This document shows positions 22,828-35,572 of a stretch of DNA of 64,000 nucleotides, one piece after another. The notes beneath the pieces are model-generated. The model had not been told where the DNA came from. It ran no database searches and saw only the letters and a list, made by a program, of their open reading frames with translations. Source of the stretch: Galeopsis tetrahit (Eukaryota; Streptophyta; Magnoliopsida; Lamiales; Lamiaceae); NCBI GenBank assembly GCA_963675135.1, contig OY776124.1:1843001-1907000 (forward strand). Direction: 5' to 3'. A program made the translations under genes and the position numbers. Numbering within the stretch: position 1 is the first letter of the stretch; the number at the start of each line of letters is the position of its first letter.

Positions 22828-25032
22828 GAATTGGCCATAGAATTAATTTTGTCGAGACGGTTTTTGATTTTTGAGGCCTCGGGTGCGGAGTTTTTGACGT
22901 CGTCGCCCATCGCCAAATTGCGCGCACGCTTGTGCGCCGTTTTTACAAAGTTTTCAGATTGCCTCTCGGGTTTGCATTTCTATCTAAAATTGGTCATAGA
23001 ATCAATTGTGTCGAGACGGTTTTTGAATTTGAGGCCTCGGGTGCGGAGTTTTTGACGTCGTCGCCCATAGCAAAATTGCGCGCACGCTTGTGCGCCATTT
23101 TTACAAAGTTTTCAGATTGCCTCTCGGGTTTGCATTTCTATCTGAATTGGCCATAGAATCAATTGTGTCGAGACGGTTTTTGAATTTGAGGCCTCGGGTG
23201 CGGAGTTTTTGACGTCGTCGCCCATAGCCAAACTTGCGCGCTTGGTTGTGTGCCATTTTTACAAAGTTTTCAGATTGCCTCCCAAGTTTGCATCCCTCAC
23301 TGAATTGGCCATAAAATCAATTGTGTCGAGACGGTTTTTGAATTTGAGGCCTCGGGTGCGGATTTTTTGACGTCGTCGCCCATAGCCAAATTGCGCGCAC
23401 GCTTGTGCGCCGTTTTTACAAAGTTTTCAGATTGCCTCTCGGGTTTGCATTTCTAGCTAAATTGGCCATAGAATCAATTGTGTCGAGACGGTTTTTGAAT
23501 TTGAGGCCTCGGGTGCGGAGTTTTTGACGTCATCGCCCATAGCCAAATTGCGCGCACGCTTGTGCGCCGTTTTTACAAAGTTTTCAGATTGCCTCTCGGG
23601 TTTGCATTTCTAGCTGAATTGGCCATAGAATTAATTTTGTCGAGACGGTTTTTGAATTTGAGGCCTCGGGTGCGGAGTTTTTGACGTCGTCGCCCATCGC
23701 CAAATTGCGCGCACGCTTGTGCCCCGTTTTTACAAAGTTTTCAGATTGCCTCTCGGGTTTGCATTTCTAGCTAAAATTGGTCATAGAATCAATTGTGTCG
23801 AGACGGTTTTTGAATTTGAGGCCTCGGGTGCGGAGTTTTTGACGTCGTCGCCCATAGCCAAATTGCGCGCACGCTTGTGCACCGTTTTTACAAAGTTTTC
23901 AAATTGCCTCTCGGGTTTGCATTTCTAGCTAAAATTGGTCATATAATCAATTGTGTCGAGACGGTTTTTGAATTTGAGGCCTCGGGTGCGGTGTTTTTGA
24001 CGTCGTCGCCCCTAACCAAATTGCGCGCACGCTTGTGCGCCGTTTTTACAAAGTTTTCAGATTGCCATTCGGGTTTGCATTTCTAGCTGAATTGGACATA
24101 GAATCAATTGTGTCGAGACGGTTTTTGAATTTGAGGCCTCGGGTGCGGAGTTTTTGACGTCGTCGCCCATAGTCAAATTTCGCGCACGGTTGTGCGCTGT
24201 TTTTTCAAAGTTTTCAGATTGCCTCTCGGGTTTGCATTACTAGCTGAATTGGCCATAGAATCAATTGTGTCGAGACGGTTTTTGAATTTGAGGCCTCGGG
24301 TGCGGAGTTTTTGACGTCGTCGCCCACAGCCAAATTGCGCGCACGCTTGTGCACCGTTTTTACAAAGTTTTCAAATTGCCTCTCGGGTTTGCATTTCTAG
24401 CTAAAATTGGTCATAGAATCAATTGTGTCGAGACGGTTGTTGAATTTGAGACCTCGGGTGTGGAGTTTTTGACGTCGTCGCCCATAGCCAAATTGCGCGC
24501 ACGCTTGTGCGCCGTTTTTACAAAGTTTTCAGATTGCCTCTCGGTTTTGAATTTCCCACTGAATTGGCCATAGAATCAATTGTGTCGAGACGGTTTTTGA
24601 ATTTGAGGCCTCGGGTGCGGAGTTGTTGACGTCGTCGCCCATAGCCAAATTGCGCGCACGCTTGTGCGCCGTTTTTACAAAGTTTTCAGATTGCCTCTCG
24701 GGTTTGCATTTCTAGCTGAATTGGCCATAGAATTAATTTTGTCGAGACGGTTTTTGAATTTGAGGCCTCGGGTGCGGAGTTTTTGACGTCGTCGCCCATC
24801 GCCAAATTGCGCGCACGCTTGTGCGCCGTTTTTACAAAGTTTTCAGATTGCCTCTCGGGTTTGCATTTCTAGCTAAAATTGGTCAGAGAATCAATTGTGT
24901 CGAGACGGTTTTTGAATTTGAGGCCTCGGGTGCGGAGTTTTTGACGTCATCGCCCATAGCCAAACTGCGCGCACGCTTGTGCGCCGTTTTTACAAAGTTT
25001 TCAGATTGCCTCTCGGGTTTGCATTTCTAGCT
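22828..25032. repeat. 14-mer HOR unit, copy 1 (2205 bp)
   Basis: It starts with AATTAATTTTG ending CTATCT, then K with GCGCCATTTTT, B, AAAATC, AAATTGGCC with GACGTCATCG, GTGCCCC, K, a C-type K (23931), GAATTGGACAT (24089), CCCACAGCC with GTGCACC, K with GGTTGTTGAATTT, GAGTTGTTGACG, AATTAATTTTG and K. A one-base T insertion (GTTTTTGATTTTTGAGG) is private to the first monomer. It mixes Domain I and Domain II classes. Confidence 0.82.
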
Positions 25033-26606
25033 GAATTGGCCATAGAATTAATTTTGTCGAGACGGTTTTTGAATTTGAGGCCTCGGGTGCGGAGTTTTTG
25101 ACGTCGTCGCCCATCGCCAAATTGCGCGCACGCTTGTGCGCCGTTTTTACAAAGTTTTCAGATTGCCTCTCGGGTTTGCATTTCTATCTAAAATTGGTCA
25201 TAGAATCAATTGTGTCGAGACAGTTTTTGAATTTGAGGCCTCGGGTGCGGAGTTTTTGACGTCGTCGCCCATAGCCAAATTGCGCGCACGCTTGTGCGCC
25301 ATTTTTACAAAGTTTTCAGATTGCCTCTCGGGTTTGCATTTCTATCTGAATTGGCCATAGAATCAATTGTGTCGAGACGGTTTTTGAATTTGAGGCCTCG
25401 GGTGCGGAGTTTTTGACGTCGTCGCCCATAGCCAAACTTGCGCGCTTGGTTGTGTGCCATTTTTACAAAGTTTTCAGATTGCCTCCCAAGTTTGCATCCC
25501 TCACTGAATTGGCCATAAAATCAATTGTGTCGAGACGGTTTTTGAATTTGAGGCCTCGGGTGCGGATTTTTTGACGTCGTCGCCCATAGCCAAATTGCGC
25601 GCACGCTTGTGCGCCGTTTTTACAAAGTTTTCAGATTGCCTCTCGGGTTTGCATTTCTAGCTAAATTGGCCATAGAATCAATTGTGTCGAGACGGTTTTT
25701 GAATTTGAGGCCTCGGGTGCGGAGTTTTTGACGTCATCGCCCATAGCCAAATTGCGCGCACGCTTGTGCGCCGTTTTTACAAAGTTTTCAGATTGCCTCT
25801 CGGGTTTGCATTTCTAGCTGAATTGGCCATAGAATTAATTTTGTCGAGACGGTTTTTGAATTTGAGGCCTCGGGTGCGGAGTTTTTGACGTCGTCGCCCA
25901 TCGCCAAATTGCGCGCACGCTTGTGCCCCGTTTTTACAAAGTTTTCAGATTGCCTCTCGGGTTTGCATTTCTAGCTAAAATTGGTCATAGAATCAATTGT
26001 GTCGAGACGGTTTTTGAATTTGAGGCCTCGGGTGCGGAGTTTTTGACGTCGTCGCCCATAGCCAAATTGCGCGCACGCTTGTGCACCGTTTTTACAAAGT
26101 TTTCAAATTGCCTCTCGGGTTTGCATTTCTAGCTAAAATTGGTCATATAATCAATTGTGTCGAGACGGTTTTTGAATTTGAGGCCTCGGGTGCGGTGTTT
26201 TTGACGTCGTCGCCCCTAACCAAATTGCGCGCACGCTTGTGCGCCGTTTTTACAAAGTTTTCAGATTGCCATTCGGGTTTGCATTTCTAGCTGAATTGGA
26301 CATAGAATCAATTGTGTCGAGACGGTTTTTGAATTTGAGGCCTCGGGTGCGGAGTTTTTGACGTCGTCGCCCATAGTCAAATTTCGCGCACGGTTGTGCG
26401 CTGTTTTTTCAAAGTTTTCAGATTGCCTCTCGGGTTTGCATTACTAGCTGAATTGGCCATAGAATCAATTGTGTCGAGACGGTTTTTGAATTTGAGGCCT
26501 CGGGTGCGGAGTTTTTGACGTCGTCGCCCACAGCCAAATTGCGCGCACGCTTGTGCACCGTTTTTACAAAGTTTTCAAATTGCCTCTCGGGTTTGCATTT
26601 CTATCT
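25033..26606. repeat. 14-mer HOR unit, copy 2, truncated (10 monomers)
   Basis: This follows copy 1 at about +2204, including CTGTTTTTTCAAAG in the GAATTGGACAT monomer (24089 and 26293), GTGCCCCG and GCGGTGTTTTT. It ends where K with GAGACAGGTTTTG (26607) replaces the expected GGTTGTTG K monomer. Confidence 0.82.
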
Positions 26607-27394
26607 AAAATTGGTCATAGAATCAATTGTGTCGAGACAGGTTTTGAATTTGAGGCCTCGGGTGCGGAGTTTTTGACGTCGTCGCCCATAGCCAAATTGC
26701 GCGCACGCTTGTGCGCCGTTTTTACAAAGTTTTCAGATTGCCTCTCGGGTTTGCATTTCTATTTGAATTGGCCATAGAATCAATTGTGTCGAGACGGTTT
26801 TTGAATTTGAGGCCTCGGGTGCGGAGTTTTTGACGTCGTCGCCCATAGCCAAACTTGCGCGCTTGGTTGTGTGCCATTTTTACAAAGTTTTCAGATTGCC
26901 TCCCAAGTTTGCATCCCTCACTGAATTGGCCATAAAATCAATTGTGTCGAGACGGTTTTTGAATTTGAGGCCTCGGGTGCGGAGTTTTTGACGTCGTCGC
27001 CCATAGCCAAATTGCGCGCACGCTTGTGCGCCGTTTGTACAAAGTTTTTAGATTGCCTCTCGGGTTTGCATTTCTATCTGAATTGGCCATAGAATCAATT
27101 GTGTCGAGACGGTTTTTGAATTTGAGGCCTCGGGTGCGGAGTTTTTGACGTCGTCGCCCATAGCCAAACTTGCGCGCTTGGTTGTGTGCCATTTTTACAA
27201 AGTTTTCAGATTGCCTCCCAAGTTTGCATCCCTCACTGAATTGGCCATAAAATCAATTGTGTCGAGACGGTTTTTGAATTTGAGGCCTCGGGTGCGGATT
27301 TTTTTACGTCGTCGCCCATAGCCAAATTGCGCGCACGCTTGTGCGCCGTTTTTACAAAGTTTTCAGACTGCCTCTCGGGTTTGCATTTCTAGCT
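26607..27394. repeat. Linker of five monomers with alternating B
   Basis: The order is K with GAGACAGGTTTTG ending CTATTT, B (26765), AAAATC with GCCGTTTGTACAAAGTTTTTAG (26923, in outline GTTTGTAC then TTTTTAG), B (27080), and AAAATC with GCGGATTTTTTTACG (27238). Related segments recur at 27709-28653 and 30225-31169. Confidence 0.75.
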
Positions 27395-29910
27395 AAAATT
27401 GGTCATAGAATCAATTGTGTCGAGACGGTTTTTGAATTTGAGGCCTCGGGTGCGGAGTTTTTGACGTCGTCGCCCATAGCCAAATTGCGCGCACGCTTGT
27501 GCGCCGTTTTTACAAAGTTTTCAGATTGCCTCTCGGTTTGCACTTCTAGCTGAATTGGCCATAGAATTAATTTTGTCGAGACGGTTTTTGAATTTGAGGC
27601 CTCGGGTGCGGAGTTTTTGACGTCGTCGCCCATCGCCAAATTGCGCGCACGCTTGTGCGCCGTTTTTACAAAGTTTTCAGATTGCCTCTCGGGTTTGCAT
27701 TTCTATCTAAAATTGGTCATAGAATCAATTGTGTCGAGACAGGTTTTGAATTTGAGGCCTCGGGTGCGGAGTTTTTGACGTCGTCGCCCATAGCCAAATT
27801 GCGCGCACGCTTGTGCGCCGTTTTTACAAAGTTTTCAGATTGCCTCTCGGGTTTGCATTTCTATTTGAATTGGCCATAGAATCAATTGTGTCGAGACGGT
27901 TTTTGAATTTGAGGCCTCGGGTGCGGAGTTTTTGACGTCGTCGCCCATAGCCAAACTTGCGCGCTTGGTTGTGTGCCATTTTTACAAAGTTTTCAGATTG
28001 CCTCCCAAGTTTGCATCCCTCACTGAATTGGCCATAAAATCAATTGTGTCGAGACGGTTTTTGAATTTGAGGCCTCGGGTGCGGATTTTTTTACGTCGTC
28101 GCCCATAGCCAAATTGCGCGCACGCTGGTGCGCCGTTTTTACAAAGTTTTCAGATTGCCTCTCGGGTTTGAATTTCCCACTTAATTGGCCATAGAATTAA
28201 TTGTGTCGAGACGGTTTTTGAATTTGAGGCCTCGGGTGCGGAGTTTTTGACGTCGTCGCCCATAGCCAAATTGCGCGCACGCTTGTGCGCCGTTTGTACA
28301 AAGTTTTTAGATTGCCTCTCGGGTTTGCATTTCTATCTGAATTGGCCATAGAATCAATTGTGTCGAGACGGTTTTTGAATTTGAGGCCTCGGGTGCGGAG
28401 TTTTTGACGTCGTCGCCCATAGCCAAACTTGCGCGCTTGGTTGTGTGCCATTTTTACAAAGTTTTCAGATTGCCTCCCAAGTTTGCATCCCTCACTGAAT
28501 TGGCCATAAAATCAATTGTGTCGAGACGGTTTTTGAATTTGAGGCCTCGGGTGCGGATTTTTTTACGTCGTCGCCCATAGCCAAATTGCGCGCACGCTTG
28601 TGCGCCGTTTTTACAAAGTTTTCAGATTGCCTCTCGGGTTTGCATTTCTAGCTGAATTGGCCATAGAATCAATTGTGTCGAGACGGTTTTTGAATTTGAG
28701 GCCTCAGGTGCGGAGTTTTTGACGTCGTCGCCCACAGCCAAATTGCGCGCACGCTTGTGCACCGTTTTTACAAAGTTTTCAAATTGCCTCTCGGGTTTGC
28801 ATTCCTAGCTAAAATTGGTCATAGAATCAATTGTGTCGAGACGGTTTTTGAATTTGAGGCCTCGGGTGCGGAGTTTTTTACGTCGTCGCCCATAGCCAAA
28901 TTGCGCGCACGCTTGTGCGCCGTTTTTACAAAGTTTTCAGATTGCCTCTCGGGTTTGCATTTCTATCTGAATTGGCCATAGAATCAATTGTGTCGAGACG
29001 GTTTTTGAATTTGAGGCCTCGGGTGAGGAGTTTTTGACGTCGTCGCCCATAGTCAAATTGCGCGCACGCTTGTGCGCCGTTTTTACAAAGTTTTCAGATT
29101 GCCTCTCGGGTTTGCAATCCTAGCTGAATTGGCCATAGAATTAATTTTGTCGAGACGGTTTTTGAATTTGAGGCCTCGGGTGCGGAGTTTTTGACGTCGT
29201 CGCCCATCGCCAAATTGCGCGCACGCTTGTGCGCCGTTTTTACAAAGTTTTCAGATTGCCTCTCGGGTTTGAATTTCCCACTGAATTGGCCATAGAATCA
29301 ATTGTGTCGAGACGGTTTTTGAATTTGAGGCCTCGGGTGCGGAGTTTTTTACGTCGACGCCCATAGCCAAATTGCGCGCACGCTTGTGCGCCGTTTTTAC
29401 AAAGTTTTCAGATTGCCTCTCGGGTTTGCATTTCTAGCTGAATTGGCCATAGAATTAATTTTGTCGAGACGGTTTTTGAATTTGAGGCCTCGGGTGCGGA
29501 GTTTTTGACGTCGTCGCCCATCGCCAAATTGCGCGCACGCTTGTGCCCCGTTTTTACAAAGTTTTCAGATTGCCTCTCGGGTTTGCATTTCTAGCTGAAT
29601 TGGCCATAGAATCAATTTTGTCGAGACGGTTTTTGAATTTGAGGCCTCGGGTGCGAAGTTTTTGACGTCGTCGCCCATAGCCAAACTGCGCGCACGCTTG
29701 TGCGCCGTTTTTACAAAGTTTTCAGATTGCCTCTCGGGTTTGCATTTCTAGCTGAATTGGCCATAGAATTAATTTTGTCGAGACGGTTTTTGAATTTGAG
29801 GCCTCGGGTGCGGAGTTTTTGACGTCGTCGCCCATCGCCAAATTGCGCGCACGCTTGTGCGCCGTTTTTACAAAGTTTTCAGACTGCCTCTCGGGTTTGC
29901 ATTTCTAGCT
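27395..29910. repeat. 16-mer HOR unit, copy 1 (2516 bp)
   Basis: Marks include CTCTCGGTTTGCACTTC (one-base deletion, 27395), GAGACAGGTTTTG (27709), CACGCTGGTGCGCC with CCCACTTAATTGGCC (28025), GTTTGTAC (28182), GGGTGAGGAG (28969) and TTTTTTACGTCGACG (29283). All reappear at +2516. The last two monomers (29597-29910) are not in copy 2. Confidence 0.85.
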
Positions 29911-32112
29911 AAAATTGGTCATAGAATCAATTGTGTCGAGACGGTTTTTGAATTTGAGGCCTCGGGTGCGGAGTTTTTGACGTCGTCGCCCATAGCCAAA
30001 TTGCGCGCACGCTTGTGCGCCGTTTTTACAAAGTTTTCAGATTGCCTCTCGGTTTGCACTTCTAGCTGAATTGGCCATAGAATTAATTTTGTCGAGACGG
30101 TTTTTGAATTTGAGGCCTCGGGTGCGGAGTTTTTGACGTCGTCGCCCATCGCCAAATTGCGCGCACGCTTGTGCGCCGTTTTTACAAAGTTTTCAGATTG
30201 CCTCTCGGGTTTGCATTTCTATCTAAAATTGGTCATAGAATCAATTGTGTCGAGACAGGTTTTGAATTTGAGGCCTCGGGTGCGGAGTTTTTGACGTCGT
30301 CGCCCATAGCCAAATTGCGCGCACGCTTGTGCGCCGTTTTTACAAAGTTTTCAGATTGCCTCTCGGGTTTGCATTTCTATTTGAATTGGCCATAGAATCA
30401 ATTGTGTCGAGACGGTTTTTGAATTTGAGGCCTCGGGTGCGGAGTTTTTGACGTCGTCGCCCATAGCCAAACTTGCGCGCTTGGTTGTGTGCCATTTTTA
30501 CAAAGTTTTCAGATTGCCTCCCAAGTTTGCATCCCTCACTGAATTGGCCATAAAATCAATTGTGTCGAGACGGTTTTTGAATTTGAGGCCTCGGGTGCGG
30601 ATTTTTTTACGTCGTCGCCCATAGCCAAATTGCGCGCACGCTGGTGCGCCGTTTTTACAAAGTTTTCAGATTGCCTCTCGGGTTTGAATTTCCCACTTAA
30701 TTGGCCATAGAATTAATTGTGTCGAGACGGTTTTTGAATTTGAGGCCTCGGGTGCGGAGTTTTTGACGTCGTCGCCCATAGCCAAATTGCGCGCACGCTT
30801 GTGCGCCGTTTGTACAAAGTTTTTAGATTGCCTCTCGGGTTTGCATTTCTATCTGAATTGGCCATAGAATCAATTGTGTCGAGACGGTTTTTGAATTTGA
30901 GGCCTCGGGTGCGGAGTTTTTGACGTCGTCGCCCATAGCCAAACTTGCGCGCTTGGTTGTGTGCCATTTTTACAAAGTTTTCAGATTGCCTCCCAAGTTT
31001 GCATCCCTCACTGAATTGGCCATAAAATCAATTGTGTCGAGACGGTTTTTGAATTTGAGGCCTCGGGTGCGGATTTTTTTACGTCGTCGCCCATAGCCAA
31101 ATTGCGCGCACGCTTGTGCGCCGTTTTTACAAAGTTTTCAGATTGCCTCTCGGGTTTGCATTTCTAGCTGAATTGGCCATAGAATCAATTGTGTCGAGAC
31201 GGTTTTTGAATTTGAGGCCTCAGGTGCGGAGTTTTTGACGTCGTCGCCCACAGCCAAATTGCGCGCACGCTTGTGCACCGTTTTTACAAAGTTTTCAAAT
31301 TGCCTCTCGGGTTTGCATTCCTAGCTAAAATTGGTCATAGAATCAATTGTGTCGAGACGGTTTTTGAATTTGAGGCCTCGGGTGCGGAGTTTTTTACGTC
31401 GTCGCCCATAGCCAAATTGCGCGCACGCTTGTGCGCCGTTTTTACAAAGTTTTCAGATTGCCTCTCGGGTTTGCATTTCTATCTGAATTGGCCATAGAAT
31501 CAATTGTGTCGAGACGGTTTTTGAATTTGAGGCCTCGGGTGAGGAGTTTTTGACGTCGTCGCCCATAGTCAAATTGCGCGCACGCTTGTGCGCCGTTTTT
31601 ACAAAGTTTTCAGATTGCCTCTCGGGTTTGCAATCCTAGCTGAATTGGCCATAGAATTAATTTTGTCGAGACGGTTTTTGAATTTGAGGCCTCGGGTGCG
31701 GAGTTTTTGACGTCGTCGCCCATCGCCAAATTGCGCGCACGCTTGTGCGCCGTTTTTACAAAGTTTTCAGATTGCCTCTCGGGTTTGAATTTCCCACTGA
31801 ATTGGCCATAGAATCAATTGTGTCGAGACGGTTTTTGAATTTGAGGCCTCGGGTGCGGAGTTTTTTACGTCGACGCCCATAGCCAAATTGCGCGCACGCT
31901 TGTGCGCCGTTTTTACAAAGTTTTCAGATTGCCTCTCGGGTTTGCATTTCTAGCTGAATTGGCCATAGAATTAATTTTGTCGAGACGGTTTTTGAATTTG
32001 AGGCCTCGGGTGCGGAGTTTTTGACGTCGTCGCCCATCGCCAAATTGCGCGCACGCTTGTGCCCCGTTTTTACAAAGTTTTCAGATTGCCTCTCGGGTTT
32101 GCATTTCTAGCT
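29911..32112. repeat. 16-mer HOR unit, copy 2 (14 monomers, 2202 bp)
   Basis: I noticed no base difference from 27395-29596 when checking the private marks. This suggests a very recent duplication or an assembly duplication. At 32113 the order switches to the series seen at 23773. Confidence 0.85.
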
Positions 32113-34000
32113 AAAATTGGTCATAGAATCAATTGTGTCGAGACGGTTTTTGAATTTGAGGCCTCGGGTGCGGAGTTTTTGACGTCGTCGCCCATAGCCA
32201 AATTGCGCGCACGCTTGTGCGCCGTTTTTACAATGTTTTCAAATTGCCTCTCGGGTTTGCATTTCTAGCTAAAATTGGTCATATAATCAATTGTGTCGAG
32301 ACGGTTTTTGAATTTGAGGCCTCGGGTGCGGTGTTTTTGACGTCGTCGCCCCTAACCAAATTGCGCGCACGCTTGTGCGCCGTTTTTACAAAGTTTTCAG
32401 ATTGCCATTCGGGTTTGCATTTCTAGCTGAATTGGACATAGAATCAATTGTGTCGAGACGGTTTTTGAATTTGAGGCCTCGGGTGCGGAGTTTTTGACGT
32501 CGTCGCCCATAGTCAAATTTCGCGCACGGTTGTGCACTGTTTTTACAAAGTTTTCAGATTGCCTCTCGGGTTTGCATTACTAGCTGAATTGGCCATAGAA
32601 TCAATTGTGTCGAGACGGTTTTTGAATTTGAGGCCTCGGGTGCGGAGTTTTTGACGTCGTCGCCCACAGCCAAATTGCGCGCACGCTTGTGCACCGTTTT
32701 TACAAAGTTTTCAAATTGCCTCTCGGGTTTGCATTTCTAGCTAAAATTGGTCATAGAATCAATTGTGTCGAGACGGTTGTTGAATTTGAGACCTCGGGTG
32801 TGGAGTTTTTGACGTCGTCGCCCATAGCCAAATTGCGCGCACGCTTGTGCGCCGTTTTTACAAAGTTTTCAGATTGCCTCTCGGTTTTGAATTTCCCACT
32901 GAATTGGCCATAGAATCAATTATGTCGAGACGGTTTTTGAATTTGAGGCCTCGGGTGCGGAGTTGTTGACGTCGTCGCCCATAGCCAAATTGCGCGCACG
33001 CTTGTGCGCCGTTTTTACAAAGTTTTCAGATTGCCTCTCGGGTTTGCATTTCTAGCTGAATTGGCCATAGAATCAATTTTGTCGAGACGGTTTTTGAATT
33101 TGAGGCCTCGGGTGCGGAGTTTTTGACGTCGTCGCCCATAGCCAAATTGCGCGCACGCTTGTGCGCCGTTTTTACAAACTTTTCAGCTTGCCTCTCGGGT
33201 TTGCATTTCTAGCTGAATTGGCCATAGAATTAATTTTGTCGAGACGGTTTTTGAATTTGAGGCCTCGGGTGCGGAGTTTTTGACGTCGTCGCCCATCGCC
33301 AAATTGCGCGCACGCTTGTGCGCCGTTTTTACAAAGTTTTCAGACTGCCTCTCGGGTTTGCATTGCTAGCTAAAATTGGTCATAGAATCAATTGTGTCGA
33401 GACGGTTTTTGAATTTGAGGCCTCGGGTGCGGAGTTTTTGACGTCGTCGCCCATAGCCAAATTGCGCGCACGCTTGTGCGCCGTTTTTACAAAGTTTTCA
33501 GATTGCCTCTCGGTTTGCATTTCTAGCTGAATTGGCCATAGAATTAATTTTGTCGAGACGGTTTTTGAATTTGAGGCCTCGGGTGCGGAGTTTTTGACGT
33601 CGTCGCCCATCGCCAAATTGCGCGCACGCTTGTGCGCCGTTTTTACAAAGTTTTCAGATTGCCTCTCGGGTTTGCATTTCTATCTAAAATTGGTCATAGA
33701 ATCAATTGTGTCGAGACAGTTTTTGAATTTGAGGCCTCGGGTGCGGAGTTTTTGACGTCGTCGCCCATAGCCAAATTGCGCGCACGCTTGTGCGCCGTTT
33801 TTACAAAGTTTTCAGATTGCCTCTCGGGTTTGCATTTCTATCTGAATTGGCCATAGAATCAATTGTGTCGAGACGGTTTTTGAATTTGAGGCCTCGGGTG
33901 AGGAGTTTTTGACGTCGTCGCCCATAGCCAAATTGCGCGCACGCTTGTGCGCCGTTTTTACAAAGTTTTCAGATTGCCTCTCGGGTTTGCAATCCTAGCT
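32113..34000. repeat. Mosaic block related to 23773-24717 and 27238-27866
   Basis: 32113-33057 follows 23773-24717: K, C-type K, GAATTGGACAT, CCCACAGCC, GGTTGTTG K, GAGTTGTTG. Then a monomer with AAACTTTTCAGCTTG (33058), CAGACTGCC (33215), the CTCGGTTTGC deletion monomer (33372), AATTAATTTTG, K with GAGACAG, and GGGTGAGGAG (33844). A later relative is at 36674-38090. Confidence 0.75.
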
Positions 34001-34786
34001 GAATTGGCCATAGAATTAATTTTGTCGAGACGGTTTTTGAATTTGAGGCCTCGGGTGCGGAGTTTTTGACGTCGTCGCCCATCGCCAAATTGCGCGCACG
34101 CTTGTGCGCCGTTTTTACAAAGTTTTCAGATTGCCTCTCGGGTTTGAATTTCCCACTGAATTGGCCATATAATCAATTGTGTCGAGACGGTTTTTGAATT
34201 TGAGGCCTCGGGTGCGGAGTTTTTTACGTCGACGCCCATAGCCAAATTGCGCGCACGCTTGTGCGCCGTTTTTACAAAGTTTTCAGATTGCCTCTCGGGT
34301 TTGCAATCCTAGCTGAATTGGCCATAGAATTAATTTTGTCGAGACGGTTTTTGAATTTGAGGCCTCGGGTGCGGAGTTTTTGACGTCGTCGCCCATCGCC
34401 AAATTGCGCGCACGCTTGTGCGCCGTTTTTACAAAGTTTTCAGATTGCCTCTCGGGTTTGCATTTCTATCTGAATTGGCCATAGAATCAATTGTGTCGAG
34501 ACGGTTTTTGAATTTGAGGCCTCGGGTGCGGAGTTTTTGACGTCGTCGCCCATAGCCAAACTTGCGCGCTTGGTTGTGTGCCATTTTTACAAAGTTTTCA
34601 GATTGCCTCCCAAGTTTGCATCCCCCACTGAATTGGCCATAAAATCAATTGTGTCGAGACGGTTTTTGAATTTGAGGCCTCGGGTGCGGATTTTTTTACG
34701 TCGTCGCCCATAGCCAAATTGCGCGCACGCTTGTGCGCCGTTTTTACAAAGTTTTCAGATTGCCTCTCGGGTTTGCAATCCTAGCT
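34001..34786. repeat. 5-mer HOR unit, copy 1 (786 bp)
   Basis: The order is AATTAATTTTG ending TTTGAATTTCCCACT, ATAATC with TTTTTTACGTCGACG, AATTAATTTTG ending CTATCT, B with CATCCCCCACT, and AAAATC with GCGGATTTTTTTACG ending CAATCCTAGCT. The same five recur at 34787. Confidence 0.86.
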
Positions 34787-35572
34787 GAATTGGCCATAGA
34801 ATTAATTTTGTCGAGACGGTTTTTGAATTTGAGGCCTCGGGTGCGGAGTTTTTGACGTCGTCGCCCATCGCCAAATTGCGCGCACGCTTGTGCGCCGTTT
34901 TTACAAAGTTTTCAGATTGCCTCTCGGGTTTGAATTTCCCACTGAATTGGCCATATAATCAATTGTGTCGAGACGGTTTTTGAATTTGAGGCCTCGGGTG
35001 CGGAGTTTTTTACGTCGACGCCCATAGCCAAATTGCGCGCACGCTTGTGCGCCGTTTTTACAAAGTTTTCAGATTGCCTCTCGGGTTTGCAATCCTAGCT
35101 GAATTGGCCATAGAATTAATTTTGTCGAGACGGTTTTTGAATTTGAGGCCTCGGGTGCGGAGTTTTTGACGTCGTCGCCCATCGCCAAATTGCGCGCACG
35201 CTTGTGCGCCGTTTTTACAAAGTTTTCAGATTGCCTCTCGGGTTTGCATTTCTATCTGAATTGGCCATAGAATCAATTGTGTCGAGACGGTTTTTGAATT
35301 TGAGGCCTCGGGTGCGGAGTTTTTGACGTCGTCGCCCATAGCCAAACTTGCGCGCTTGGTTGTGTGCCATTTTTACAAAGTTTTCAGATTGCCTCCCAAG
35401 TTTGCATCCCCCACTGAATTGGCCATAAAATCAATTGTGTCGAGACGGTTTTTGAATTTGAGGCCTCGGGTGCGGATTTTTTTACGTCGTCGCCCATAGC
35501 CAAATTGCGCGCACGCTTGTGCGCCGTTTTTACAAAGTTTTCAGATTGCCTCTCGGGTTTGCATTTCTAGCT
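34787..35572. repeat. 5-mer HOR unit, copy 2 (786 bp)
   Basis: This repeats 34001-34786, including the private CATCCCCCACT of the B monomer (35258). The one difference noticed is the unit's last end (CATTTCTAGCT against CAATCCTAGCT), as expected where an exchange rejoins the older order. Confidence 0.86.
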
